From contig NW_024037072.1 of the NCBI RefSeq assembly GCF_015706575.1, positions 5,027,001-5,091,000 on the forward strand: a stretch of DNA of 64,000 bases. Reading direction: 5' to 3'. The notes under the pieces were generated by a model. It saw nothing but the letters and a program-made list of their open reading frames with translations. It was not told the DNA's origin and made no database searches. Origin of the DNA: Patiria miniata. Lineage: Eukaryota > Echinodermata > Asteroidea > Valvatida > Asterinidae. Of the stretch, positions 34,015-46,200 are shown piece by piece; position 1 is the first letter of the stretch; each line of letters begins with the position of its first letter. The position numbers and the translations under genes were made by a program.

Positions 34015-35003
34015 TCTGGGTGGCTGCAGAATGAACAAATGAAAGGAAGAAGTTAATGGCAGGAGGTACAGTATGAAGAAAAGCTGGGGAATAAACCTGA
34101 AAGTTTCAGATCTGTCTTCAGTTTCAACATTTCCACATGAACCATTTACTAGGGTCGCAGTCGTACTTGAGTTAGTTTCCAAAGTTCCCAAGAATATGTA
34201 TAGGGAACATGAAGCCTAAACTGATGAATCTGAATGAGTACATAAGCAGTCAGATTGGGACCTTGATAGCCCCATAAATGTGGCCAAGTTACTGGACCAC
34301 CTCCATAAATAAAGGCCACACTTGGAACATGTACCCGAAAATGTAGAACTTCTAAGTAATAGACCAGAAATCAGTTTGTTTTGGTATTCCAATCCATGAG
34401 GCTGATGTATAGAAAACACATGGTGAAATAATATTGCATCAGGCCTCTTTAGGCTTTTAGCATGTTTAGCCTAAATTGGAAAAATAGGCCTCGTACGTGC
34501 AATTTTGAAAATAAAATGTAACATTGGCGTGCACAATATCTATCAATCTTTTCAAGCCTCACGAATATTAATGAGGTTCCTACCCATTATGGTGTGCAGT
34601 AAACAATTGCATAAAAGCCTCCTTCATGAGTTGTTAATTAACAAATATCACCCTTTTTGCTGGCTTCCATTGGTCGATACCAAGACCCATGCCATGCCAC
34701 GCCAAGTGACGCTAATGAATATGCTAATATGCCCGCCATCATTGTGTGCTGGGCCGAAATCGGTCAGCCGTAACGCCTACGGCACTTTGCTGAACAATGC
34801 ACATGACATGTGTTTGGTCGGCAAATAATTTTTTTGATCCTAGCTCTTCGAAATTTTCCATGGAAATGATTCACGTTGTAACACTAGCGTCTGCAACAAC
34901 AGATTACTTAGCTGATATTCAGAATATATACTTAGACGATGTAAGTGTTCAACTACTCGTGAAATAACAACTGGGATAAATTCCTAGAAATTAGGCTAAA
35001 TAC

Positions 35004-35120
35004 TAGTCCCACTAACTGGGTCGCTAGAACTCCTTTTTTGACATTTGGGATGTTGGACAGACCAACATCCCAAATGTCAAAAAAGGAGTTCTAGCGATAG
35101 CGACCCAGTTAGTGGGACTA
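35004..35120. mobile_element. 117-bp foldback element with 9-bp target duplication
   Basis: The exact 9-mer GCTAAATAC flanks it (34995-35003, 35121-35129). Ends are TAGTCCCACTAACTGGG and CCCAGTTAGTGGGACTA. The arms pair almost base for base, apart from a few extra bases (CGATAG) on one side, with a loop of about 10 bases. It shares TAG...CTA ends and 9-bp duplications with the 820-bp foldback at 15909. Confidence 0.8.
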
Positions 35121-36264
35121 GCTAAATACATACATTTGGGGAAGTTTTCGAACGATTTCTTCCAGACTTGAAGGTCAGCTTTGACAGTAACCATTATTGA
35201 GGTGTCGGCATCGATGATGGCAATTAATTTTTTCACTGACATATGACGTTTAGAATTTCTTCTTCAGTTTCAATCATACCGAGCATATTTTCTGAGAAAC
35301 ACAACGTTCAAAATGCCATGTTTTTGGGGTGCATGAATTTCACTGCTCCGTTTTTTCTTATAGCGTCTATTAGTACGTATCAAATCGGATTAGCTTTGCC
35401 AAACAATGGCGATGCTTTGCGGTTAGCAACCATATAGAGCAAGGAACAGATGGCAAGGAACACAATGATTCATTGATTCATGATTTAGCATGTTTACTGA
35501 CGAGAAATCCGCTACCAAATACATGATGAAAAAAAACATTTCCTACCTCCATGGAAACACAACGCCCTAGCAGTAGCACCTAGGCCTAGTCAGTAACATT
35601 TCTGATGTGATAATCAAACAAGGGTTTTACAAACATGAGCAAGTTCATGAGTTGATTCAATTGTTGGAGAATATTATATTTCCGCAAAAGGGGACTGTCC
35701 CCCTGTATTTATGACCCTTGACCACGTCACGGTCGAATGATTTCAGCCAATCATGTCGACTCAAGTGCACACTGACATGACCCCTCGCTAAAGTGCGTCT
35801 GTCTGGTTCGTGACTCTCACCCACGTCTATGGCCTGCGGTTAAAAAACAGCAACCAGTCTCTCACATGCAATCTGCAGTAAAATCGTGCAAGGAAGAAAT
35901 GTTGTGATTTTTAGTTGTGGGTAATTCTTTGTTTTTGTGTCGAAATGTCCAAAGACAGAGGATATCAAATGCTAGAAATAGTAATACAAAAGAGGAAGAC
36001 TGTGATCAGATCTTAAGGTTAGTGAACTATTTCCTCTATGTAATATTGTGAATAGTACTTAGTACTAGTAGGCCTATACTTTTGACTAAACCAGAACCCG
36101 AACAGTGTCATGACTGTAAAACCGTACACGTCACTCGTCAGTTGTCACCACAATATATAGCCAACGACATCATTGGTCGTCATCCCATTCACAACGACAA
36201 CTAACTACACAAGTATTGGCGATCGCGTAGTTACGGGCCCCTCTTTAGTTTCCGTCAAATTAGA

Positions 36265-36398
36265 GTCAAGGGTGCTTGTTATTCAAAAATGACCTTTTTC
36301 AACCTAAAGCAGACTTCTCTCATTTTATTTTTAGTCTAAAATGAGAGAAGTCTGCTTTAGGTTGAAAAGGTCATTTTTGAATAACAAGCACCCTTGAC
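36265..36398. mobile_element. 134-bp near-perfect palindrome
   Basis: GTCAAGGGTGCTTGTTATTC and its reverse complement GAATAACAAGCACCCTTGAC bound arms of about 60 bases that pair almost perfectly around a loop near TTTTTAGT. No flanking duplication is evident. Near-identity of the arms suggests a recent origin or ongoing arm correction. Confidence 0.75.
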
Positions 36399-36544
36399 AT
36401 TTTTTGTAATTTTGATCAGACCTGTTTCTTAGGGTAGAATTTTTACGATTTTTGTACGCAGCTTAAATTATAGTAGGGTTGGTGTTGTGCGAATCTTATT
36501 CCTGAGAAAGCCATTTTTGATCGTGTTCCCTGCATTTGATTTAC

Positions 36545-36918
36545 ACATAATAATAATAAAGAACATTTGTAAAGCGCTGGTATCCGCCTTAAAAAAGGCG
36601 CTCATGGTGCTTGAGGAGAAAGTCAAGTTAAGATTGCGTGTTGTGAGAGTAAGCTTGTTTGTACTGGTGAGATTTTATGTTTGTCTTAAATGTTGTGATG
36701 GATGGAGATGATTTGATAGCCAGAGGGACTTGGTTCCACACTCGGGCTGACGCTGCAGTAAAGGATCTGTCACCCCAAAGAGTGGAGGTCCTGGGCTCGT
36801 GAAGCATCATGAGCTCACTGGAGCGGAGTCCAGTGCGTGCTGTTGAGTACGGGTGGATAAGGTTGATCAGATACTCCGGCGCATTGTTGTGGAGGATTTT
36901 GTAATAGGCGATAGGCAT
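36545..36918 (-). mobile_element. LINE 3' fragment (C-terminal reverse-transcriptase ORF and tail)
   Basis: On the minus strand, residues read YKILHNNAPEYL, LRSSELMMLHEPRT, GDRSFTAASARVWNQVPLAI and TTFKTNIKSH. This is the typical C-terminus of many CR1/L2/jockey-type LINE ORFs. It runs into a 3' end with AAGCACCATGAGCGCC...AGCGCTTTACAAATG and an ATT-repeat tail at about 36545-36560. Only the last part of the element is present. It ends about 315 bases before the cyclin-Y ATG. Confidence 0.8.
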
Positions 36919-37232
36919 TAGAGCTGGAGTTACTCAAGCTAGGTAAACATTATTTGTAATTAACTTTATTTCATTACTTTCATTTCTATTCGCAAGCTCC
37001 AACATTGAAGATTTTAGAAATCTTTGAGAAATTTAGCCCGGAATAGTTCATCTACATAGTGTTTCGGCTGTAAACATTTTACGTGTAATTACCCTTCCCA
37101 CAAATGTATGTTTTAACTCTCTGCAGATCCTAACCAAAAAATTGGGGAGTGTTATTTTTAACCGAGTCCCGACGTTGCCACGTGATCCACACAGTCGCTT
37201 AGTGACCAGTGAGGAACGTAAGCCGGAGCACG

Positions 37233-40200
37233 ATGGGGAACTGCATGGAGTGCAAGTCCCATGAGGGGGCGGAGAAAAAGACCAGGCGGACCAACAACGT
37301 CCAGCGGCCTGCTGCACAGCACAACGACACCAGCTACAAGGCCGTCAACAAAAAGGATAGCCTCAAGCTGGAGGACAACGAATCCTTTCCAAATCTGCAG
37401 CACATAAGCGACAGGGAGCAGTTAGGTGAAGGTGAGTCAACAAGATAGCCAGATTGTCTCTTAAATAAGATTTGAGGCTTTGCATGGTGGAGATACAAAA
37501 TAAGGAAAGTTTTGCGGAAACACCATGTGCGAATAATTTCTCAACTAAGAGAATGGTTCTGAAAAGAACCAGAGGTATAAACTCGACGTTCCAGTCAGTA
37601 TGCTCTGACCGTCTTCAGGAGAAGAACCAGAGGTATAAACTCGACGTTCCGGTCAGTATGCTCTGACCGTCTTCAGGAGAGAGACGGTCCTGAAGACGGT
37701 CAGAGCATACTGACTGGAACGTCGAGTTTATACCTCTGGTTCTTTCAGAACCATTCTCATAGTTGAGAAATTATTCGCACATGGTATTTTTTGCAAACCT
37801 TTCATTATTTCAGATTGTCTCTTGTCATCCGTAGTGAAGTTTAGAGCTGTGACTGTGGGTACTGTGTGGGAGCAGTAGAAGACACTGTGGGACTCTCACT
37901 GGCAGATTTAGTCAGTCACAAGTCACCACCAGTTATCATCAGTCATCCAGTCTCAAGTCAAGCTGCAAGCTATTCTGCAACTGTGACAAGGACATTCCTA
38001 TGTCATTCCAAAGAGCAAGGGAACAATGTCATTGTTTATATCCTCTGTATGTTGTTACTTGTGACCTGACTACTTGTGATTAATGTTGACCAGGCCAAAC
38101 CGACCGAGACATTATAGATATGTACCGAATCCGAACCGAAACTGATATAAACTCCCCAAATCCGACCCGACCCAACCTGACAAAAATTAAGCAAAAACTG
38201 ACCCGAACTGAACTGATCCGAAAAAATAACTTTTAACTGGCTTGGGCAACTGTGTACGCTTTTTGTGCCTGAACATTCCCGCCTGGCGTGAAAATGTCAT
38301 CTCTCAGTAAAGAATCATACCCTATGGTACGGTGAAGACTCAAAACTTTTTTACTGGTGGGCCTACAATTGTTATAGACTGTGCGTGATAGACCGCAAAC
38401 CACATGCACATTCGCGCGGTGGGTTGACGTTGGTCGTACCGGGCACAGTTACTCTGCAATAATATTGCACTGCGTGAATTAGCGTGAAAGGGGCTCTTAA
38501 AATCTCCGTGTTGTGCTGGGGTCCAACACAGAGATTTTGGATTGAGTGAAAGGCCTGTAGACTAATCTCATGACTGCAGTTACAAGCTGTTTCAGCGGTA
38601 GTACCTTATACTTGCAGGTCGTGTGGATACATCGAATGTTCCGTTCCAATTGTGTGTTTTCAACTTTCTAAATCACACACCTCAAAATTGAAGAATATGT
38701 GTGACATGCATGCTACCATGGTGGCACCTGATAAATGTCTTGCTACATTGGTCAACAGATATGTCTGTAGACAAAGCTAGGTGTGGAAATTGTTGTATTG
38801 TCACAAAAAAGAGGTATTGACTGATAAAAATGGTGTAACATCTCCCCCTTTCAAAAAATCAGTGATTTAATTTTGTATACTAAAATTGCTTATTTAATTA
38901 GCTCATACCCAGGAAACCTTACATCATCATCTTATGTCATTATTACGTCATGAGTATCGACGAGTAGACCAATCCACTAAGCCCCCCCCCCCCCCAAGAC
39001 GCTTTGACCAATCACGGCCTAGATTTATGTCTGACCAGTGTGCGCAAAAGTCTGACATGCGTGCACGCGCGTATGATGTGTGCGGCTGAATATGCATTAT
39101 GGCATTAGAGAGGTGCGCAGTGGGCGGGGCTTAACCCTAACCCCCTAGGCCCTTTACCCTAACCCCCTAGGCCCTTTACCCTAACCCCCAAGGCCCTCTT
39201 TGCTAGGAACCATCCTCAATCCTCCACAATTCTCAAAAAATTTGCACTAATGTTCAAATGAAGGATACTCACTGCCTCAATCCTTCAAAATCCTCCAACA
39301 GTCCTGCCTCTCAAAATGCATTCATAGCAGCCTCAATTCTCCAAAATCCTCCTCTTCTTAAAACACTGTGCAGCCTCAATCCTCCAAAATCAACCGGTAC
39401 TGAATGTCCATGTGCCCTCAATCCTCCCCTATCCTCCAAATGTGTATGTTGCATTCAGCCTCAATCCTCCAAAATCCTCCTGTTCTTCAAGCACCTTTCA
39501 GCCTCAATCCTCCAAAATCAACCGATACTGAATCCATGTGCCCTTAATCATCCACAATCCTCCAAATGTGTATGTTGCATTCAGCCTCAATCTTCCAAAA
39601 TCCTCCTGTTCTTCAAACACTATTCATCCTCAATCCTCCAAAATCAAACGATACTGAATGTCCATGTACCCTCATTCCTCCACAATCGTCCACAAATGTA
39701 TGTTGCATTCAGCCTCAATCCTCCCAAATCCTTTAAAACTGCCTGGAGGACGTTGGAGGATTGAGGAAGGTTAGGGTTTAATGGATCAATTGAAAATGTA
39801 CAAAGCCTGCCACATGGTGGTAATGTTCTCCTAGAAATGACCACGGTAATAGCACTTCCATGTGTCTTCAACTGACAGTGAAACTTTCATTTTCAATTTC
39901 TGCAGTTCATTTTGTTCCGTGATCCTGTGTGCTTCATGTATTTCGATTTTGAACATCCACATTTGTTGTTTCCTTGGTTTTATGAAAGATATTAACCCAA
40001 AGCAACTGTTATTAGGCCCAGATGCAAAAACTGAATTTCGTTTTATAACATTTAATTTTTTAATTTTTTATGTAATTTCCGTTATTTCTGTGCGCCTGCG
40101 TGTTGGTAGATTTTCTGATTCGTGTTCAGAAAAAATATTCCTCAGTGAATACTTCACTTGGGTACTGTGCAAAATTATTATTATTATTAATATTAAAAAT

Positions 40201-43200
40201 GTGATTTTAAATAACAGGAATTATGTCCTCCAATTTTTGTAGGGTTGGCATGAATCAGAAGAATTTTATCTTTAAATGTAGATCTCACTGTGAGAATGAG
40301 CAAATTGGGTAAATATGCTCAATTGCCTATGAAGGGATGTACGTGTACATGTACAAACATAAATGTGCAGACCGACATGTACAAATGTATGTATGCAATG
40401 TACAGTGTAGGCATATGCCATGAAAATGTTTTAGTGCATTCAAACGTGCAGTGCATGTAGTTCCTCATGAACGAAGATCTGTCATGTATTATTCCACAGC
40501 CTGCTATGCTAACTGCACAGTGGCTGGAATTCTAAGGATGTTAGGCAACCCTGACCCGGTTATTAACGTCCTGTTGTGATCCAGAAATCAAATTACCCTC
40601 GGACACACGAAGGAATTAAAAACATCGCAAAGTTGACAGTGTCGGTTTGAATTAGCAATTTAGCATTGCAGTCATTGGCCAATTTTACGTGGAGCTTGTT
40701 TTGTCCCTTGCATTGCTGACATTTGTGCCATTATGTCAATTGAGATCACCTAGATGGGGTGTACCCCTCATCCTGTTTTCATATTCACGCATTGATGCAG
40801 TAGAATGAGGCTGCCGAATATACCGAATATTCAAATATTCGGTCGTCAATCAAATATTTGGTCGCCAACCGAATATTCGGTCATCGTCCCAATATTCAAA
40901 TTATTTTTCTAATCAACTATTTGAAAAATGTGAGCATCTCATTTGGTCGCCAACCGAATATTCGGTCATTGTCCAAATATTCAAATTTTTTTTTTTCGAA
41001 TCAACTATTTGAAAAATGTGAGCGTCTTGAGGAGATAATGAAAAACGTCGTACAATTTGTGTGGTTTTAGTTTTTTGTTAAATGCCACACTTTTGTTGAA
41101 ATGCACTTTTGTGCAAGATTTGAGGGCTTTCATGAGAGTATTCATGGTCAAATATTGGCCATTCCGCTGATTGTTCTTTAAATTATTTTTATTAGCTCTC
41201 TGTCAATTATTTGACAAGCGTAGGCACAAGCAAATCTGGATCGGCGGCCAATTTAGGATGACATATGTTTAACTCAGATCAGTGCATTTTTAATATTGAA
41301 TATTTGAATATTCAATCAACTCCAAGTTGGAATTTTAATTGAACACTAAATTATTCCAAAAATGCATAGCCCTAGAATGAGGAGATTTAAAATCAGTGTA
41401 TTCTGCAGCTAAAACTCAGATTTCCAAAAAAAATACTAATTGCATTGTGTCTCTTAGTTGCGGCTGTGTGCTGAGAGCCTCGTTAGCATGGGTCGTTAAG
41501 AATCGTGAAGTTGTTGTCAGCATTTAAACACCTGCCCCAAAGTCTGTTCCTTTATAGAGATAATCACGAATTCCAACCTTGTGTCTTCATCATGTGTATT
41601 TTTGTTTTTAACGAGAGTCGTTAACAACAATCATTACAAATTTGCTTCAGCAAATGAAACCAGAAAACAAGAATCGAAAATATGTTCCTCTTTAGAATGC
41701 AAGTAACGAGGCTTCCCATCAGTTGCCTTGAAAAGAATCACAAAATCGTGCGTGGCAGTTAGAATTTCCCTAATTGCTACATAAATATTAATGTGCAGCA
41801 GTTGTGTGCAAATATCGTTTGACAAAATTGCTCACAGATTCACGTTTTTAATATTGTGATATTTTTTTGGTTTGTGAAGGATTTACATGTAAAGTGCAAT
41901 GACCCAATCATTAAGGAGGTGGTTGGCCTCTGTGAAATTTACGGAGCCAGAGAGGGCGACATGGAGGGGGGGGGGGTAGGGGTTGTCAACTTACAGTGAC
42001 CACAGGGTATTGAGGACTGGTAAAGTTCACTGGCCAAACTGAGGAATTTAAAATATTTACGCATTTACACGTACAAGTTTATGTATGCGACCGTGCAATC
42101 CTATCTTTCTGTTTAGTGAACATGTGCATTAATCCTTAGAAATGTATCCAACATTCCCTGTAAATATATCCAATGAGGAATTGCCGATGATATTCAGAAG
42201 CATGTGCGGATGATATCTACAGTATAATCTAGGCATACTTTATGCATGGCTAAGCATAAACAACACGGTACAGCTTGAGACGTTGACACAATGCATCCTC
42301 CAAAAATGACTGGCACAAAAATGGCACAAGGCCTCAATCCTCCGAAATCCTCCAAAAACTGCCTGGTTGATTTTGGAGGATTGAGGAGGGTCAAGGATAA
42401 TTCAACACACATGAATCGCGTGCATGTTGTGTCTGGATCTGATTGTACCTAATCATGTATCGCATGCAGCTACATGTACATGTACATGTATACAAGTACA
42501 TACATCACTCTATCCTATTGATCTGTACCTAATCCTTGTGTCTGGCCATTTCATTACTGCACATGTATGTCCCATTGGGTTGCAGTCTTATGTGATTCAA
42601 ATCTCTTATCCGTGCTCATGACACTATGACACAATTGAACATACATGTACACTCACACTAACCATCTATTTGACATGTACATGTACAAATGTACAAGTAC
42701 CATCTTGAACGATGAACTATAGTGTTATATTGTTCATAAAAAGTTATCTCTATTTTCTAGATATTGTCTATTAAACTGTGTCCATTTTGTGAGTCAAGTT
42801 GGTGTGTTGTATTTTACTATTGATTAATTATTTCTTTTGTAACTTTAATAATCATTTTGTGAGTCAATTTTTACATTTTTTTTTCAATCTCGTTTCCCCT
42901 TGTTTGGATTATAACTGTTTGCATTATATGGATACAATGAAGACACTTCTCAGAATTCTGAGGTATTTTACATTTTGTAACTTGTACTAATTATTTGGCT
43001 TTTTTGGTGTCTTTCAGAGGACACAGAGGACCCTTCCCTACACCCAAGACCAATTACTCTATTCATGACCAAGTCCCAAACATTAGGTGAGTTTAATTGG
43101 AATACTGATGGTACTTTAAAGGGAAGATACAACATTTGCAAACATCAAAAAATGAAATGATCAAATTATCACGAAGTACCTTACTGAATTGTTAGGGACT

Positions 43201-46200
43201 GACAGTCCAAATCATCCTTTAAAATCGTGGCTCCTGGTGTGCTGACATTTTCAAGAAAAACTGTATTTTTCCAACGCTGGTCGGCTGACCAGCGTTGGAG
43301 AAAACTGGCTTTTTTTCAAAAACTGTTCCTAAGTTTTCATATTTAGTTATTCTGACTTTTCTTTGCAATTGATTACACACCTGTGAAGGGGTACAAGCCT
43401 GCTAGACTGATTCTCTGAGCCTACAATTCCCCAAGTGAATTAATTGCTCTGTTTCATTTTAAGTGGGGTCAGGGAACCAGACTACAAGAACATGATAGGT
43501 TTTCTTGGTTTTTCCAGCGTCTACAAGCCCAAAACATGAAACAAGTCAATTTAACAATACTTTCTATGACATACTAATCCTCCAAATCCATTTATTTCTG
43601 AAAATTACAGCAACAGCAAATGTTGTACATTCCCTTTAAATTTATATTTATGTAGTTATTTATTTATTACATTTTTTTTTATTCAGGGTACGCTGTATGC
43701 CCAAACAGTTTAAAAACCAGCGTTCCCTTGGGGCCCTGCATACATGACATATTATTAAATAAAGTTAAGTGAAGTAAAACTTACAATGAAAAAGTACATT
43801 GGTGAAACAGACTAAAGGACATTCAAGCTTACAAATACTTTGTACAAAAAAGAAAGATATATACAAGTTTTTAATTTAGCTTTGAAGTACATGGCATGAA
43901 TTACTGATATCGGGATGGGCGGAAGCCTTGCAAAAACGTTTTTGGAAAAAACATGAGGAAATTCCCGATCGGGCTCCAAATTACAAGTTTTTGAATGCAG
44001 AGTTGTAAGTGAGCCATTTATGAGGCATTTCAAAGTCTGACTTTCTTTTTCTAATGCAGTTTGCGATTCCCATTTGTCTACCGGTATATGAATATCTCTA
44101 TTATTTTGCAATTTTTTGTCCATCTCAAAATTCATGATTTTTTTATGGAGGGGGGGGGTATTTTTATTCTTGTAGGATTGGCTATTTATTGATGCATTTT
44201 TTTCAGTGGCCTTAGTAATGACTTTAATCACTTTTTCCTTTTTGAAATATTCATTGCTATTGGGCCACACAGATATATTAGCATGATTAAACTGCTCATG
44301 AATTGAGGTAGAACAAAAAAGTAGTTGTATTTTGACACAAGTGGCAAAATGACTTCCTTGAGAGAAATGTGTCAGTAGACGTCATACGAATAAAAATATC
44401 TCCATTTCTATGTCACTTGTAATTAAACACTTAAATGTGACTAATTTTAAATGAAACAAAAACATCAAATTTCAAACGATTTCTGAAAAGGAATTTATAG
44501 TTGACTAAATAGAAACATTCATTGTCAAGGTATTTTTTTCCCCTCCAAATTTGATAAAACAGAAGTAGTTCGGGAAAGACGGAAGCAGAACCAACTGCAG
44601 TTTCTAAATGAGCAGGCAGCTCATCACAGACGTAGCAGGCTACTGACCAAGTCTAGCTCCTGCTCAACGATATACATCGATGATAGCACCGTCACGCAAC
44701 CGAACCTCAAAGCCACCATTAAATAGTGAGTAACATGCCGGATTTTTGTTTGTTAGGGAGTTCAGCTCTGCAAGAAGTTCTTATGAAAGTCACATGTCTA
44801 CTTATTTATATTTATGGGTGAACCCGACCAATTAACCCTAACCTTCCAAAATCCTCCAAAATCCTCTTTGCAAAATTTTGCAAGATTGAGGCTATATATG
44901 GCAAAAATATGTGGCTGATTTTGGAAGATGCACTGTTTCAAGGTCTTGGGCAGGACCTTGTGTTGTTTATGCTCAGCCGTGCATAAATCTAGGCCTAGAT
45001 TATACTTGAAATCCTCCGCACTGCTCCAGGATGTCACTGGCTCAGCCTCAACATATCGACAGTGATCGCTGGAGGATTTTGCAGGATTGAGGCAGTGGTC
45101 ACCCCTCCAAGGACCACATTCAAGAAATAACGGATGATTTTGGAGGATTGAGGCTGTATGCAATTGTTACATGGAGGCAGTTGGAGGATTTTGCACGATT
45201 GAGGTTGCATCCCAGCAAAAATACCTAGCGAGTTAGGGTTAATAAACATTTCTGTACTCAAGAGAAAACACTGGACAGCAGATTTGCAAGCCCTATTTGA
45301 TTCTGTAGTGCTTCCTTGTGTGTGTTTTCACATGTATACAGGTGGGGTGTTACATCATGTCTACATACAATGAACATGTGTATGTGTGTCGTATAGTCGT
45401 CAGTTTGTGGAACTTTGACTTGCGCAATCATTGTCAGATTTTATACTTGGACAGAAATGTAAAGTAACAGGAAGTCAATGTATTTTTTTTAGGAAGACCA
45501 ACAATTTCACAGTGAAAAGGGACGTACAGTGTATGTGTATGTACCGGAAAGACAATGGATTATAAATCTTGAATGGAAATCCCCATTTACTACAGGAAAT
45601 GTTGAGGGTTTATTTTTCGGGATGACGCTACATTTTGGACAAACTTATGTTTCCTTTGTAGAAACTGATGGGCCGCATGTAGAAAAAGGAAGTTAGTATA
45701 TTAATGTGTGTTGAGGAAGAGACATGTAATTGTTATGCCTCAATGTATCCTGAAATTGAATTCCTTTTTCTTCCAAAATAGTTATGAGAAATGTAGAACA
45801 TACATTAGAAAAGCTGTAAATGTAAGCACATAACTTTGCATAAGATGTGCATTTGTGTCTTGAAGTGTGCCCTCTATTTGTGTTCCCTCCCCCTCCTTTT
45901 GAATTTATGGCTGCGTAATTTTAGGATTTTTGGTCATCCCCATGCTCCCCACTGTACTAGATTGGATTGGGTTTGAACAAATACATACACTATACCAGGC
46001 TGTAATATTTAACATTTCAGTGTGTATAATTTAATGTTCTCTTATATATTAAAAAGAAAATTGACTGAAGCGGGATTTGGACCTATGACCCTCAGAAAAC
46101 TGTTCTGGTGCTTTGCCAAGGAGTTTAATTTTATATCCGGGATACATTTCAGCCAAGTTTATCTGCAGTCGGATAATTGATTCGGATATTAGTTACAGGA

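Larger units (their letters stand above)
34015..36540. other. Intergenic DNA between CNP and cyclin-Y
   Basis: This lies between two divergent genes, so both promoters should be within it or in nearby non-coding exons. I see no coding sequence. GC rises around 35.7-35.9 kb. It contains two foldbacks (35004-35120 and 36265-36398), listed separately. Confidence 0.45.

Noticed and set aside
34015-34191. Upstream extension of the CNP frame giving a longer N-terminus
   Set aside because: It begins at TTG with no ATG, and a good acceptor (TTCTGCAG) lies just before the ATG at 34014.
39131-39190. Interstitial telomere tract (CCCTAACCCC)
   Set aside because: Only three interrupted units are present, and they coincide with the ends of a TTAA-flanked element.
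39258-39764. 168-codon frame with NPPKS repeats
   Set aside because: It follows the CCTCAATCCTCC repeats of a mobile element in an intron.
43812-44270. 152-codon minus-strand frame in cyclin-Y intron 2
   Set aside because: No family features were recognised. It may be decayed LINE sequence, given the LINE-like 3' end downstream of it.
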